DNA from: Oscillospiraceae bacterium
Lineage (GTDB): Bacteria; Bacillota; Clostridia; Oscillospirales; Ruminococcaceae
Reading direction: 5' to 3'
Assembly (NCBI GenBank): GCA_017472965.1
Contig: JAFUNR010000002.1
Coordinates: 1 to 41,863, forward strand
Length of the DNA stretch: 41,863 bases
Positions 33,020 to 41,476 of the stretch are shown here, in pieces. Under the pieces are notes generated by a model that worked only from the letters and a program-made list of their open reading frames with translations, made no database searches and was not told the DNA's origin. Numbering within the stretch: position 1 is the stretch's first letter; each line of letters begins with the position of its first letter. The position numbers and the translations under genes are program-made.

Positions 33020-33580
33020 TCAATTCCTGCTGCGCAGGTAAAAGCCGTAGCCGGCGCCGATGATGCCGCCGGCGATGTGCATCAGATTGGCCACATTATC
33101 CTCCACGAATACAGCCGCAAAGACCTCCTGCCCCAGATACAGCACTGCCACAAGGATCAGCGTAAGGGGGATCTGCCCCTCCCGCGCACCGGCAAGGGAG
33201 GACAGCATGATCAGCATGAACACCACACCGCTGGCCCCCAGCAGTGCCACCCGTCCGAACAGCAGACAGTGCAGCACGCCGGTGAGCAGCGCGGTGAGCG
33301 CAATACCGGCAAGCAGGGCGCGGCTGCCGTATTTTTCCTCCAGCGGCGGGCCGACCACCAGCAGGAGCAGCATATTCCCCAGGAAATGCTCCCAGCCGGC
33401 ATGCCCCAGCACATGACCGAACAGCCGCACATAGCCCAGAATATCCTTCAGTGAAAAGCGGTAGACGGAAAACACCAGCGCGGTGGAACGATCCTGTGTG
33501 AGATATCCCAGCGCCAGCGCAAACAGCGAAAGCAGAAAAAAGCTGAGGATCACAGGGGAATTGTACTGCAGTTTTTTCAT
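33020..33580 (-). CDS. Rhomboid family intramembrane serine protease
   Basis: A 186-residue membrane protein with about six helices. The rhomboid features are present: HAGWEHFLGNM (residues 60-70) on the second helix, the serine motif GASG with Ser117, and His168 in NLMHIAGG; these two form the catalytic dyad. The ATG at 33580 follows GAGGTG; an upstream in-frame extension of 25 residues is basic and lies inside the spacer. It would cleave transmembrane substrates within the membrane. It follows the NamZ-like gene after ten bases. Confidence 0.88.
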   Translation of the reverse strand: MKKLQYNSPVILSFFLLSLFALALGYLTQDRSTALVFSVYRFSLKDILGYVRLFGHVLGHAGWEHFLGNMLLLLVVGPPLEEKYGSRALLAGIALTALLTGVLHCLLFGRVALLGASGVVFMLIMLSSLAGAREGQIPLTLILVAVLYLGQEVFAAVFVEDNVANLMHIAGGIIGAGYGFYLRSRN

Positions 33581-33590
33581 GGGGTGCACC

Positions 33591-34775
33591 TCAGTAAAGC
33601 AGATATTTTTCGCGGATGGGCAGGAAGGCCTGCGCCTGCTTTTCCCATCCGGCAAGGATCTCTTCCGCAGAAAACAAGCCCTGCCGCAGCTCGGTGCTGC
33701 CGCTGGTCAGATCGATGTGCCAGCGCTCCCCCTGTGCCGGCGGGTTGCAGGCGAAATCCCCGGGGAACAGCCGCCGCAGCGTACAGATCAGGTGCACGCC
33801 CAGCGCCACGGGGCGCACGGCCTTTTCATCCAGCACGCGGATGCGCACACCGCCGCAGCTCCGGTGAGCGTGCTTGCCCCACTCGGGGCGGAAATATGCC
33901 GGCAGGAACTGCACTCCCGGCAGTGCAAGAGCATTCATCGCCTGTGCCAGCGCCACCGGCTGGACAAAGGGCGCACCGATAAGGGTGAAGGGCGTGGTGG
34001 TGCCCCGTCCGGTGGAGACGGTGGTTCCCTCCAGCAGGCAGGTGCCGTTATACACCACGATAGCTTCCTGCGTGGGCAGATTGGGGCTGGGCGGCGTAAA
34101 GGGCAGCCCGGTTTCATCGTAGTACATATCCCGCCGCCAGTTTTTTACCGGAACAACGGCCAGATCACAGCCAAGGCCGTGCTCACCGTTATAGTAAAGC
34201 GCCAGTTCGCCCAGCGTCATGCCGTGGCGGATGGGCACCGGCGTCAGCCCCACAAAGGAGAACAGCTCCTCGGTATGGGTATTGCCCTCCACCAGCTCGC
34301 CGCCGATGGGGTTGGGACGGTCCAGCACCACCAGCCTTTTGCCGGCGGCTGCCGCCGCACGCATGCTGTAAAACAGCGTGGATGCATAGGTATAGTAGCG
34401 GCTGCCCGCATCCTGCAGATCGAATACCAGCGTATCCAGCTGCGCCAGCGCCTCGGCGGGCGGCAGATAGACACGGTCCTTCTCCTTCACATCCTGTGAG
34501 AAGATGCGGTCCTCAAACAGGCTGTATGCCGGCAGACCGGACAAGGTATCCACATGGGTGTGCACCGCCTCGCCGGGGCCAAGCACCCCGCGGATGCCGT
34601 GCTCGGGAGCCAGCAGCACCCGCAGATCGTACAGCTGCCGCAGCACATCGATGGTAAAGCAGCCGTCTGCCGTCATGCCGGAGGCGCCGGTGATCAGCCC
34701 CAGCCGGCCTGTAAAAAGTCCGGAAAATTCCGCAAGGCGGTCGGCGCCGCAGCGCACCGCATCATCTTTTCGCAT
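33591..34775 (-). CDS. namZ: DUF1343 exo-beta-N-acetylmuramidase (NamZ-like, GH171)
   Basis: A 394-residue protein of the DUF1343 family. Typical motifs: GLITGASGMTADGC, LLAPEHGIRGVLGPGE (residues 56-71), LVFDLQDAGSRYYTYASTL, LDRPNPIGG and EGTTVSTGRGTTTPF. The PEHG and QD-G-R-YYTY motifs are the signature of NamZ. In Bacillus NamZ releases terminal MurNAc from peptidoglycan fragments during recycling. No signal peptide is visible, unlike exported NamZ, so it may act on imported muropeptides. Its start overlaps the PHP-domain gene by 14 bases. Confidence 0.87.
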   Translation of the reverse strand: MRKDDAVRCGADRLAEFSGLFTGRLGLITGASGMTADGCFTIDVLRQLYDLRVLLAPEHGIRGVLGPGEAVHTHVDTLSGLPAYSLFEDRIFSQDVKEKDRVYLPPAEALAQLDTLVFDLQDAGSRYYTYASTLFYSMRAAAAAGKRLVVLDRPNPIGGELVEGNTHTEELFSFVGLTPVPIRHGMTLGELALYYNGEHGLGCDLAVVPVKNWRRDMYYDETGLPFTPPSPNLPTQEAIVVYNGTCLLEGTTVSTGRGTTTPFTLIGAPFVQPVALAQAMNALALPGVQFLPAYFRPEWGKHAHRSCGGVRIRVLDEKAVRPVALGVHLICTLRRLFPGDFACNPPAQGERWHIDLTSGSTELRQGLFSAEEILAGWEKQAQAFLPIREKYLLY

Positions 34776-35670
34776 GGGCAGTCTCCTTTTTTGTCAGATC
34801 GATGTAGTTGCTCCACACCCGCTTGCCCGCGGCATCGATTCCCTCCACACGTACCCATGTATCGATACCGGAGGGTGCGTATTCCGCCTGTGTCAGGCTG
34901 CCGCCCGCCGGTGCGGTATGCACGCGGTCGGCGCTGAAAAAGCTGTCGGTATAAAACAGGATGCGCTCCAGCGGCGAGGTCTCCACACGGATACGGCCGT
35001 CCGCAAGCCGCTGCAGGCTGTACAGCGCAGGGCCCTGTGTGGCGTAGTACCGCTTTTCAAAAAGCGCCTCCAGCACCGCTTCCCGGGTGCGGGCGGCGGC
35101 GCGTACCACCACCCAGCCGCTGCCGGCATCCGGCCCGTAGAAATGGGTATCGTCCGCGGCGGTGATACCCACGAGCCGCCCGCCGGCGGCCAGCGTATCC
35201 AGCTGGACGGAGGAATCGCCCCGTCCGGAATAAAAATCCGATACGCCGTTGTAAATTTCGATGGCATCATATCCCTGCAGGGTACGCAGGTTTTCGTCCG
35301 TCATCAGCGACCACGCGGGGTGCGCCAGCGTGACGAAGGCACCCGCCGCCTTCAGCGCATCCACCATTTTCTGCGGGTCATCGGTGGGGCGGATCTCATC
35401 CACGGAATGCTGCACGCCCGCGCCGGTGATATGCCAGCACACCCGCGGTGCGATATTGTTGTTGTTCAGTTCCGCGCCGCCAAGGATCAGCATACCGTCC
35501 TCCTCGCCGCCGGGGCGGGTCCTGTGGTGATCGGTGATGCACAGAAAATCGTAGCCCTTTTCCCTGTACAGAGCGATGCACTCCCGCGGGGTGAGCTTAC
35601 CGTCCGATTCGGTGGTGTGGGTGTGCAGATTGCCCTTCAGCCAGAGGCCTTCGCCTGCCAGATATTCCAT
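34762..35670 (-). CDS. PHP-domain phosphoesterase (CehA/McbA-like)
   Basis: A 302-residue protein with a PHP metal-binding domain: GNLHTHTTESDG (H16, H18), FLCITDHHRTRPG, and LAHPAW further on provide the histidine and aspartate ligands. The C-terminal 80 residues are beta-rich. GGAGG is five bases before the ATG at 35670. PHP proteins hydrolyse phosphoesters or nucleic-acid ends, but for this subgroup the substrate is unknown. It sits between a hydrolase and the NamZ-like gene in an operon, overlapping the latter by 14 bases. Confidence 0.83.
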   Translation of the reverse strand: MEYLAGEGLWLKGNLHTHTTESDGKLTPRECIALYREKGYDFLCITDHHRTRPGGEEDGMLILGGAELNNNNIAPRVCWHITGAGVQHSVDEIRPTDDPQKMVDALKAAGAFVTLAHPAWSLMTDENLRTLQGYDAIEIYNGVSDFYSGRGDSSVQLDTLAAGGRLVGITAADDTHFYGPDAGSGWVVVRAAARTREAVLEALFEKRYYATQGPALYSLQRLADGRIRVETSPLERILFYTDSFFSADRVHTAPAGGSLTQAEYAPSGIDTWVRVEGIDAAGKRVWSNYIDLTKKETAHAKR

Positions 35671-35700
35671 AGGTTCCTCCGTTCTTTTTTGTACGGTCAT

Positions 35701-36468
35701 TCAGGCCGGCGGTCCCTGCTGCGCCTGCGTCCTGCACACCAGCGCGCGCAGCGCCGCCCGAAGCAGCTCTTTATCCTCTTCACTGTAACAAAAATGGCCG
35801 GAATGCTCCAGTATTTCCACGGAAAAACCCGGTCTGCCTGCGGTGCAGCGGGCGCTGCGCAGACTGACCAGCTCATCTCTGCGGCAAAACACCAGATGAC
35901 AGGGTGTGCGCACCAGTCCCAGCAGACTGCGTACCCGGTGCGCCTTGGCCAGCAGCTCGATAAACCGCGGCAGCGCTGCCAGATACCGCCACAAGCGTTT
36001 TTCCGGCGCAACGCCGCAGGCCTTTTTTGTTGCAGCGGCAAGGGCATTGCCCGGCGGGATCTTATCCAGCGCCACCCGCAGCGCATTCAGGCAGGCAACG
36101 GGCTTTACCCCGATGCACAGCGCCGGCGAAAGCAGCAGCATGCCCCGCAGCTTTTCCCCGTTTTTCACCGCCGAAGCAAGCGCCAGCAGCCCGCCCATGG
36201 AGTGTGTCACCACCGCGATGCATTCGTGCCGGGTGCGCAGTGCATCCAGCGTCAGATCCGCCTGCGCCTGCCAGCGTACCATGCTGCTTTCGGTAAAATC
36301 CCGCAGCGTGCCGCCGTGACCGTCCAGCTGCATATTGTACACCGACCAGTCTGCCGGAATGCTTTCCAGCAGAAAATCAAAATGACGGGGCGTGCCCAGA
36401 ATGCCATGCAGAAACAGCACGGCGCAGCGGCTGCCGGGCACAACGCGGATATAGGAGCTGTGCGGCAT
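35701..36468 (-). CDS. Alpha/beta hydrolase (esterase/lipase type)
   Basis: A 255-residue alpha/beta hydrolase. VLFLHGILGTPRHF gives the oxyanion-hole HG, THSMGG holds the nucleophile Ser90, FCRRDELV the acidic residue and EHSGH the catalytic histidine. The ATG at 36468 is preceded by GGGGAG; a longer in-frame start would run into the promoter region. It begins the apparent operon with PHP, NamZ-like, rhomboid, acetyltransferase and a small membrane gene. Likely an intracellular carboxylesterase/monoacylglycerol-lipase-like enzyme; substrate unknown. Confidence 0.85.
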   Translation of the reverse strand: MPHSSYIRVVPGSRCAVLFLHGILGTPRHFDFLLESIPADWSVYNMQLDGHGGTLRDFTESSMVRWQAQADLTLDALRTRHECIAVVTHSMGGLLALASAVKNGEKLRGMLLLSPALCIGVKPVACLNALRVALDKIPPGNALAAATKKACGVAPEKRLWRYLAALPRFIELLAKAHRVRSLLGLVRTPCHLVFCRRDELVSLRSARCTAGRPGFSVEILEHSGHFCYSEEDKELLRAALRALVCRTQAQQGPPA

Positions 36469-36511
36469 CGGTCTCTCCCCTTTCAGCCTGCATACGGCTT
36501 TGTTCGCTTTT

Positions 36512-36517
36512 ATTATA
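36512..36517 (-). promoter_or_regulatory. Possible -10 box for the hydrolase-to-acetyltransferase operon
   Basis: A perfect minus-strand TATAAT lies about 45 bases before the start at 36468, but no good -35 element stands 17 bases upstream. The 235-base gap 36,469-36,703 otherwise contains only the leader of the divergent lipoprotein gene. Confidence 0.35.
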
Positions 36518-36703
36518 ATACATTCCCGTCCGCACCGCCAGTCCTGCACAAAGATTTCCTTCCACTTTTTGTTTTTGAAGGAATTTTGTCATTTTTGTTG
36601 CAGGCGCAACGGAATTGATGCGGCAACTGCGGTATACTTTGTCACGGAACGGCGGGAAACCCGCCGCAAGAAAAGAATGATTGGGAAAGTGAGTACGAAA
36701 CCT

Positions 36704-37801
36704 ATGAAACAGATGAAACGAATTTTCAGCATTCTGCTGTGCGCCGCGCTCATGTGCGGCATGCTGGCAGGCTGCTCCGCCCCCGCCGAGGATCCCATTC
36801 CCGAGAGCGAAAGCGTTGTGACCGAGACCCTGCCCGAGAGCGAGCCGGAGGAGACCGAGCCCTCCGACAGCACCGTCGATGAGGAGATCACCCTGTTTGA
36901 GGGCATGAATGTCCGTCTGGGCGGCATGAAGGGCCCCACCACCATGGGTATGGTCAAGCTGCTGGAGGATGCCGAGGCCGGTACCACCGTCAACGACTAT
37001 GACTTCACCATCGCGGGCGCTGCCGACGAGCTGACCCCGCTGCTCATCAAGGGCGAGATGGACATCGCCGCCGTGCCGGTGAATCTGGCCAGCGTGCTTT
37101 ATAACAAGACCGAGGGCGCTGTGCAGATGCTGGCTGTCAATACGCTGGGCGTGCTGTACATTGTGGAAAAGGGCGGCGAGACCGTCAATTCCATTGCCGA
37201 CCTGAAGGGCAAGACCATCTATGCCACCGGCAAGGGCACCACGCCGGAATACAGTCTGACCTATCTGCTGGCGCAGCACGGTCTGACCATCGGCGAGGAT
37301 GTGACCGTGGAATGGAAGAGCGAGGCCACCGAGGTGGTGGGCGCCATGTCCGGCATGGACAGCGCCGTCGCCATGCTGCCCCAGCCCTTTGTCACCGTGG
37401 CCGCCGGTCAGGTGGAGGGTCTGCGTGTGGCGCTGGATCTGACCGCCGAGTGGAACGCACTGGATAACGGCAGCAGTCTGGTGACCGGCTGTCTTGTGAT
37501 CCGCCGCGAATTCGCTGAGGCCAACCCCGAGGCCGTAGCTGCCTTCCTGAACGAGTACGCTGCCTCCACCGAATACGCCAACACCAACCCCGCCGAGACC
37601 GCCGTCATGGTGGAAAAATACGGCATCGTCAAGGCTGCCGTCGCCGAGAAGGCGCTGCCCAAGTGCAACATCGTGTGCCTGACCGGCACCGATATGACCG
37701 CAGCCGCGCAGGGCTACCTGCAGGTGCTGTTCGACCAGAATCCCGCCGCCGTGGGCGGTGCGCTGCCCGCCGAGGATTTCTGGTACATCCAGAGCAAATA
37801 A
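36704..37801 (+). CDS. ABC transporter substrate-binding lipoprotein, NMT1/SsuA type
   Basis: A 365-residue lipoprotein. The signal peptide MKQMKRIFSILLCAALMCGM leads to the lipobox LAGC with Cys24, followed by an acidic linker. The mature domain has NitT/TauT-like stretches: VRLGGMKGPTTMGMVKL, DIAAVPVNLASVLYN, IADLKGKTIYATGKGTTPEY and CLVIRREFAEANPEAVAAFL. The start is uncertain: ATG 36677, 36704 or 36713 are all possible and no strong Shine-Dalgarno decides. No permease or ATPase gene follows; a terminator does. Ligand unknown; related proteins bind small organosulfur, nitrogen or pyrimidine-like compounds. Confidence 0.82.
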   Translation: MKQMKRIFSILLCAALMCGMLAGCSAPAEDPIPESESVVTETLPESEPEETEPSDSTVDEEITLFEGMNVRLGGMKGPTTMGMVKLLEDAEAGTTVNDYDFTIAGAADELTPLLIKGEMDIAAVPVNLASVLYNKTEGAVQMLAVNTLGVLYIVEKGGETVNSIADLKGKTIYATGKGTTPEYSLTYLLAQHGLTIGEDVTVEWKSEATEVVGAMSGMDSAVAMLPQPFVTVAAGQVEGLRVALDLTAEWNALDNGSSLVTGCLVIRREFAEANPEAVAAFLNEYAASTEYANTNPAETAVMVEKYGIVKAAVAEKALPKCNIVCLTGTDMTAAAQGYLQVLFDQNPAAVGGALPAEDFWYIQSK

Positions 37802-37833
37802 TCCCTCCTCTCTATACTCTCCTCTTATGGGAA

Positions 37834-37864
37834 GGCCGTCCGCACCGCGCGGGCGGTCTTTTCC
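37834..37864 (+). terminator. Terminator after the NMT1-type lipoprotein gene
   Basis: GGCCGTCCG pairs with CGGGCGGTC (two G-U pairs), followed by TTTTCC. It shows that the lipoprotein gene is transcribed alone. Confidence 0.75.
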
Positions 37865-37905
37865 TGTATTACAGGGCATTCCTGCGGAAAATTGCGGCGG
37901 GAAGG

Positions 37906-37934
37906 TTGTCAAAAAGCCGCCGATGTGGTATCGT
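37906..37934 (+). promoter_or_regulatory. Sigma-A promoter of the small gene at 37999
   Basis: TTGTCA (37906-37911), 17-base spacer, TATCGT (37929-37934), about 65 bases before the start. Confidence 0.6.
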
Positions 37935-37998
37935 AATAAAGTATAAACACCGCAGCGGCGCACAGGCCCCCGCGCCGTCAGTAAAAAGACAGGAACGG

Positions 37999-38304
37999 AT
38001 GAGTATTATGGATAATATGCAGTGGAACAAGCTGTTCAGCGCCTTTTTCTCCGCCGAGGAGGAAGGCATCGAGATCCCCTTTGAGCTGCGCACCTCGGTG
38101 GGCACGCTGGAGCGGAAGGACACCCAGTGGGAGAAATTCGGCACCGAGTGGAAAAACGCACGGGATTATCACAGCATCAAGATCCACCTGACAGAGCAGA
38201 ACCGTCCGGTGGTACTGGGAACGCTGGATGCACTGGAAGCCCCTTACACTCTTGTGGGTGACACCGCCGTGGTGATGGCCCGTCCGGTGGAGGGTCTGCT
38301 GTAA
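37999..38304 (+). CDS. Small protein of unknown function
   Basis: A 101-residue soluble protein (MSIMDNMQWNKLFSAFFSAE at the start, ending MARPVEGLL). It has mixed alpha/beta character, with an acidic first half and a VVLGTLDALEAPYTLVGDTAV strand-like end. AGGAACGG lies just before the first ATG; a second ATG at 38008 may be used instead. Its own promoter lies upstream and the ICMT-like gene follows after 68 bases. I recognise no family. Confidence 0.6.
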   Translation: MSIMDNMQWNKLFSAFFSAEEEGIEIPFELRTSVGTLERKDTQWEKFGTEWKNARDYHSIKIHLTEQNRPVVLGTLDALEAPYTLVGDTAVVMARPVEGLL

Positions 38305-38372
38305 GAGGATGTCTTTGGCGATCTCCCGCTGCTTTTGCATCTTCGCAGAACATTCCATTGAGGAGGATGACC

Positions 38373-39047
38373 ATGTCCGATAAAAAAGCCGCCGTCATTT
38401 ATATAAGCCGTGTCCTTGGCGAGCGTGTGATCGGCCTGCTGCTGTTTTTGTGGGGCTCGGGCCGGGTGCTGCCGGCGCACGCGGCGGTATACTTCGCCGT
38501 GTATTTCGGCGCGGCGGCGCTTTCTGCGGTATATCTGCGCCATCACGGTGAAACACTGAAAGCCCGGGCCAATGTCAGCCGCGACACCCCCCTATGGGAT
38601 AAGCTGATCCTCACCGCCTTCTGGCTGACCGGCTACTTCATCATCTATTACGCGGCGGGGCGCACCGCCGCCCAGGGCGGCAGTCTGTGGCTGAGCATCG
38701 CCGGCGGCGTGCTGTATCTGCTTTCCACCCTGCTGACGGATGCCGCCCTTGCCGGCAACCCCTTTGCCGAATCCACCGCCCGTCTGCAGCCGGAACGCGG
38801 CCAGCAGGTGGCGACCGGCGGGCCTTACCGCTTTGTGCGTCACCCCATGTATGCGGCCATTCTGCTGTGGTGCGTATGTATCGTGCTGTGCTTTCCCACC
38901 GGCCGGGTGGCGGTATGCAGCGGCATTGCCGCCGTGCTGATCGTGCTGCGCACCGCGCTGGAGGACAGAATGCTGTGCGACGGACTGCCCGGCTACCGTG
39001 CTTACGCCGAAAAGACCCGCTGGCGGCTGGTGCCGGGGCTGTGGTGA
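38373..39047 (+). CDS. Isoprenylcysteine carboxyl methyltransferase-family membrane protein
   Basis: A 224-residue membrane protein with about five helices. The C-terminal catalytic region has the ICMT/PEMT-type signature: VATGGPYRFVRHPMYAAILL followed by LEDRMLCDGLPGYRAYAEK and RWRLVPGLW, which bind S-adenosylmethionine. GAGGAGG six bases before the ATG sets the start. Bacterial relatives methylate lipids or unknown small molecules; prenylated proteins are not expected. It is followed after 34 bases by the NusG-domain gene. Confidence 0.83.
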   Translation: MSDKKAAVIYISRVLGERVIGLLLFLWGSGRVLPAHAAVYFAVYFGAAALSAVYLRHHGETLKARANVSRDTPLWDKLILTAFWLTGYFIIYYAAGRTAAQGGSLWLSIAGGVLYLLSTLLTDAALAGNPFAESTARLQPERGQQVATGGPYRFVRHPMYAAILLWCVCIVLCFPTGRVAVCSGIAAVLIVLRTALEDRMLCDGLPGYRAYAEKTRWRLVPGLW

Positions 39048-39081
39048 ACGGCAAACCGACAGAAAGGACTCTTTGACCGAT

Positions 39082-39468
39082 ATGAAGGAACAGATGCGCC
39101 TGCGCTTTTGCAAAGGCGATTGGATCGCCATCGCCGCCGTGGTGCTGTTTGCCGCTGTGCTGGCCTCTGCCTTTGCGCTGCATGCCGCTGCTGCTGCCGG
39201 GGTAACGGTGGAAGTGCGGCTGGACGGCGAGCTGCTTTTTTCCTGCCCGCTGGAACAGGATGCTGTCTACACCGTGCAGGGTGATTACACCAATACCGTC
39301 ACCGTCCGCGACGGCAAAGCAGCGGTGACAGCCTCCGACTGTCCCGGTGCGGACTGTGTGCACAGCGGCTGGATCGATGCCGCCGGGCGCGCGGTGATCT
39401 GTCTGCCCAACCGCATGGAGCTGCGGCTTGCCGGCGCGGCGGAAGATGTGGATATCATCGTGGGCTGA
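39082..39468 (+). CDS. NusG domain II-containing protein
   Basis: A 128-residue protein. One transmembrane helix (about residues 12-33) is followed by a beta-rich NusG domain II: VEVRLDGELLFSCPLEQDAV, YTVQGDYTNTVTVRDGKAAV and a CPGADCVHSGWI motif with paired cysteines, then ICLPNRMELRL. AAAGGA is upstream of both a TTG at 39073 and this ATG; the ATG is preferred on spacing. The gene lies just before a Gx transporter-family gene, a pairing frequent in Firmicutes. Function unknown. Confidence 0.85.
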   Translation: MKEQMRLRFCKGDWIAIAAVVLFAAVLASAFALHAAAAAGVTVEVRLDGELLFSCPLEQDAVYTVQGDYTNTVTVRDGKAAVTASDCPGADCVHSGWIDAAGRAVICLPNRMELRLAGAAEDVDIIVG

Positions 39469-39481
39469 GGAGGGGCGGCTT

Positions 39482-40018
39482 TTGAACAAGACAAGACATC
39501 TTGCGCTGTGCGGGCTGCTGCTGGCGCTGGCGCTCTGCCTTTCCTATGTGGAGCGGTTCATCCCGCTGGATCTGCTGGTGCCGCTGCCCGGTGTCAAGCT
39601 GGGGCTGGCCAATATCGTCACGCTGACCGCGCTGTATTTTCTGGGGGCGAAAACCGCGTTCCCCATTCTGATCCTGCGCTGTGTGCTGGGCTCCGCCTTC
39701 GGCGGCGGGCCCTCGGCGCTGATCTTTTCGCTGACAGGCGGTCTGCTGGCCATGGCGGTGATGGCCGCAGCACGGCGGCTGCCGTTTCTTTCCATCTATG
39801 GCGTCAGCATTCTGGGCGCAGCGGCACACAACACCGGTCAGGTGCTGGCCTCCATGGTATTGCTGCGCTCGGTTTATGCGGCGGCGTATCTGCCGTTTCT
39901 GCTGGCGGTTTCCATCGCGGCGGGAATGCTCACCGGCACAGTATCGGCGCTGACATTCCGCGCACTGGCCGCCACCGGCCAGCTGCCCGCCCGCGGCACA
40001 AAACAAAAACGGACATAA
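39482..40018 (+). CDS. Gx transporter family protein (heptaprenyl diphosphate synthase component I-like)
   Basis: A 178-residue integral membrane protein with about five helices and the motifs SYVERFIPLDLLVPLPGVKLG and GLANIVTLTALYFLG, typical of the Gx transporter family often annotated as HepI. The start is a TTG with AGGAGGGG six bases before it, which decides against an ATG 18 codons upstream within the NusG-domain gene. The fold resembles ECF-type substrate-binding components, so a transport role is more likely than prenyl synthesis. Substrate unknown. Confidence 0.83.
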   Translation: MNKTRHLALCGLLLALALCLSYVERFIPLDLLVPLPGVKLGLANIVTLTALYFLGAKTAFPILILRCVLGSAFGGGPSALIFSLTGGLLAMAVMAAARRLPFLSIYGVSILGAAAHNTGQVLASMVLLRSVYAAAYLPFLLAVSIAAGMLTGTVSALTFRALAATGQLPARGTKQKRT

Positions 40019-40033
40019 AGGAGAAGCCCTCTT

Positions 40034-40354
40034 ATGCTGGATACCGTAAACGAATTTCTGTTGGAACACCTGATCCCGCTGTGTGAGCTGATCGGTATTG
40101 CCGTGGTGGCGATCTCGGCGCTTTCCGCCTGCTGGCAGTATTTTCACAGCCTGATCACCCACCGCAACGAGGATGTGAAATACCGGCTGGCAAACGGTCT
40201 GGCGCTGAGTCTGGAATTCAAGATGGCGGCGGAGATCCTCAAGACCGTGATGGTGCGCGAGCTGGAGGAGCTGCTGGTGCTGGGAATCGTCATCGCACTG
40301 CGCGCACTGCTCTCGTTCTTGATCCATTTCGAGATGAAGCACCACGACACCTGA
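40034..40354 (+). CDS. DUF1622 family membrane protein
   Basis: A 106-residue protein with hydrophobic segments at about 12-33 and 80-96 and a conserved-looking centre RLANGLALSLEFKMAAEILK. This is the layout of the DUF1622 family, small integral membrane proteins of unknown role. AAAGGAG is nine bases upstream of the ATG. It is the last gene of the plus-strand cluster and ends at a strong bidirectional terminator. Confidence 0.83.
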   Translation: MLDTVNEFLLEHLIPLCELIGIAVVAISALSACWQYFHSLITHRNEDVKYRLANGLALSLEFKMAAEILKTVMVRELEELLVLGIVIALRALLSFLIHFEMKHHDT

Positions 40355-40379
40355 GCACAGAAAAACGATTTGCCGATAA

Positions 40380-40420
40380 GAAAAGCCGTCTCCGGTCCAA
40401 AACACGGAAACGGCTTTTTG
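40380..40420. terminator. Bidirectional terminator
   Basis: AAAAGCCGT and CCG pair with CGG and ACGGCTTTTT around a loop, between the DUF1622 gene and the convergent DMT-family gene. Confidence 0.88.
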
Positions 40421-40441
40421 TACGCCTGTTTTTCGGCAGCT

Positions 40442-41314
40442 TTACACGCTGAGCGCCACGATGCTGATCACGGCCAGCACCATGCCGATGAGCTTGGAGG
40501 GGGTGAGCTTTTCGCGGAAGATCAGCACCGAATATATGCAGGAAAGCACCAGTACACCGCCGTTTTCGGTGGTGTACAGCACGGCGGTATTCACCATGGG
40601 AATGACGAACACCAGCAGGTTGATGGCAGCCGCGGCGCTGAGCAGGCACACGACCAGCGGCAGGATGCTGCGCCCGGTAAAGCGGAACGCCTGCAGGGTC
40701 TGCTTTTTCTCGGTGCGCAGCAGCATCAGCAGCGCCATGATGCCCATCAGGGCATAGGTCATCATGACCATTTCCTTACTCTCGGTCTCCGCTGCGGCGG
40801 ACTGGATCTTGAGCAGGGTACCGTACATACCGTTGGAAACAAACAGCGCCACGCACAGCAGGTAATACACCGGCGAGGTGCCGGAGAGCTTGATATCATC
40901 CCTGTTCATCATAAAGCAGGCCGCCAGCATCACCGCGATAGCCGCCCACTGCAGCCAGCCGGGCATTTCGCCGTAGACCGCGGCGGAATAGATGATAGGG
41001 ATGAGAATGCCGCCGAACAGCATCGCCACATTCAAAAACGCATAGCTGCCGCGGCGGGAGGCGGCAATGAGCGAGGTATTGTAGACAAACAGCATGGCGG
41101 CATTCAGCACGCTGAGCAGCACGGTGATGCCGGAGGGCGAAAACGAAAAGCCGTTGAAGGCAAACGATACCAGCGGGATGGCGATGGCCTCCACCACGCA
41201 GAACACATACGGCGAGGCCGCCTTGCTGCCGGTATAGCGGTCGTTGAAAAGCGTGCAGAACAGGGTCTGGAAGCTGTACAGGACGATCAGCCCCGTGATG
41301 AGCAGTGCGGACAT
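40442..41314 (-). CDS. DMT/EamA-like transporter
   Basis: A 290-residue inner-membrane protein with about ten helices in two halves, the classical drug/metabolite transporter architecture: first half ending near YGEMPGWLQWAAIAVMLAAC, second half ending REKLTPSKLIGMVLAVISIV. Both ends carry the family's repeated 'E-x-P / E-K-L-T' loop before the last helix of each half. AAGGAGG precedes the ATG. It would export or import a small metabolite; the substrate is unknown. Confidence 0.83.
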   Translation of the reverse strand: MSALLITGLIVLYSFQTLFCTLFNDRYTGSKAASPYVFCVVEAIAIPLVSFAFNGFSFSPSGITVLLSVLNAAMLFVYNTSLIAASRRGSYAFLNVAMLFGGILIPIIYSAAVYGEMPGWLQWAAIAVMLAACFMMNRDDIKLSGTSPVYYLLCVALFVSNGMYGTLLKIQSAAAETESKEMVMMTYALMGIMALLMLLRTEKKQTLQAFRFTGRSILPLVVCLLSAAAAINLLVFVIPMVNTAVLYTTENGGVLVLSCIYSVLIFREKLTPSKLIGMVLAVISIVALSV

Positions 41315-41360
41315 GAGGATCCTCCTTTTTCATGCAAAAACATTCGGTGCACTGCCTATC

Positions 41361-41389
41361 AGCTTACGGCATTCCGGCAAAGTTGTCAA
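41361..41389 (-). promoter_or_regulatory. Sigma-A promoter of the DMT transporter gene
   Basis: Minus-strand TTGACA (complement of 41384-41389), 17-base spacer and TAAGCT (complement of 41361-41366), about 50 bases before the ATG. Confidence 0.6.
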
Positions 41390-41476
41390 GGTGTCTGCAG
41401 TGAACGGTGCATAAAAACACGCCCTTAATCCGTTCGGCAGAGTGGAAACGGACCGCCAAATTTGAATTTGTCAGTA

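Noticed and set aside
36377-37963. A 528-codon minus-strand frame opposite the NMT1-type lipoprotein
   Set aside because: Antisense to a gene with lipobox and conserved motifs; the translated product is low complexity.
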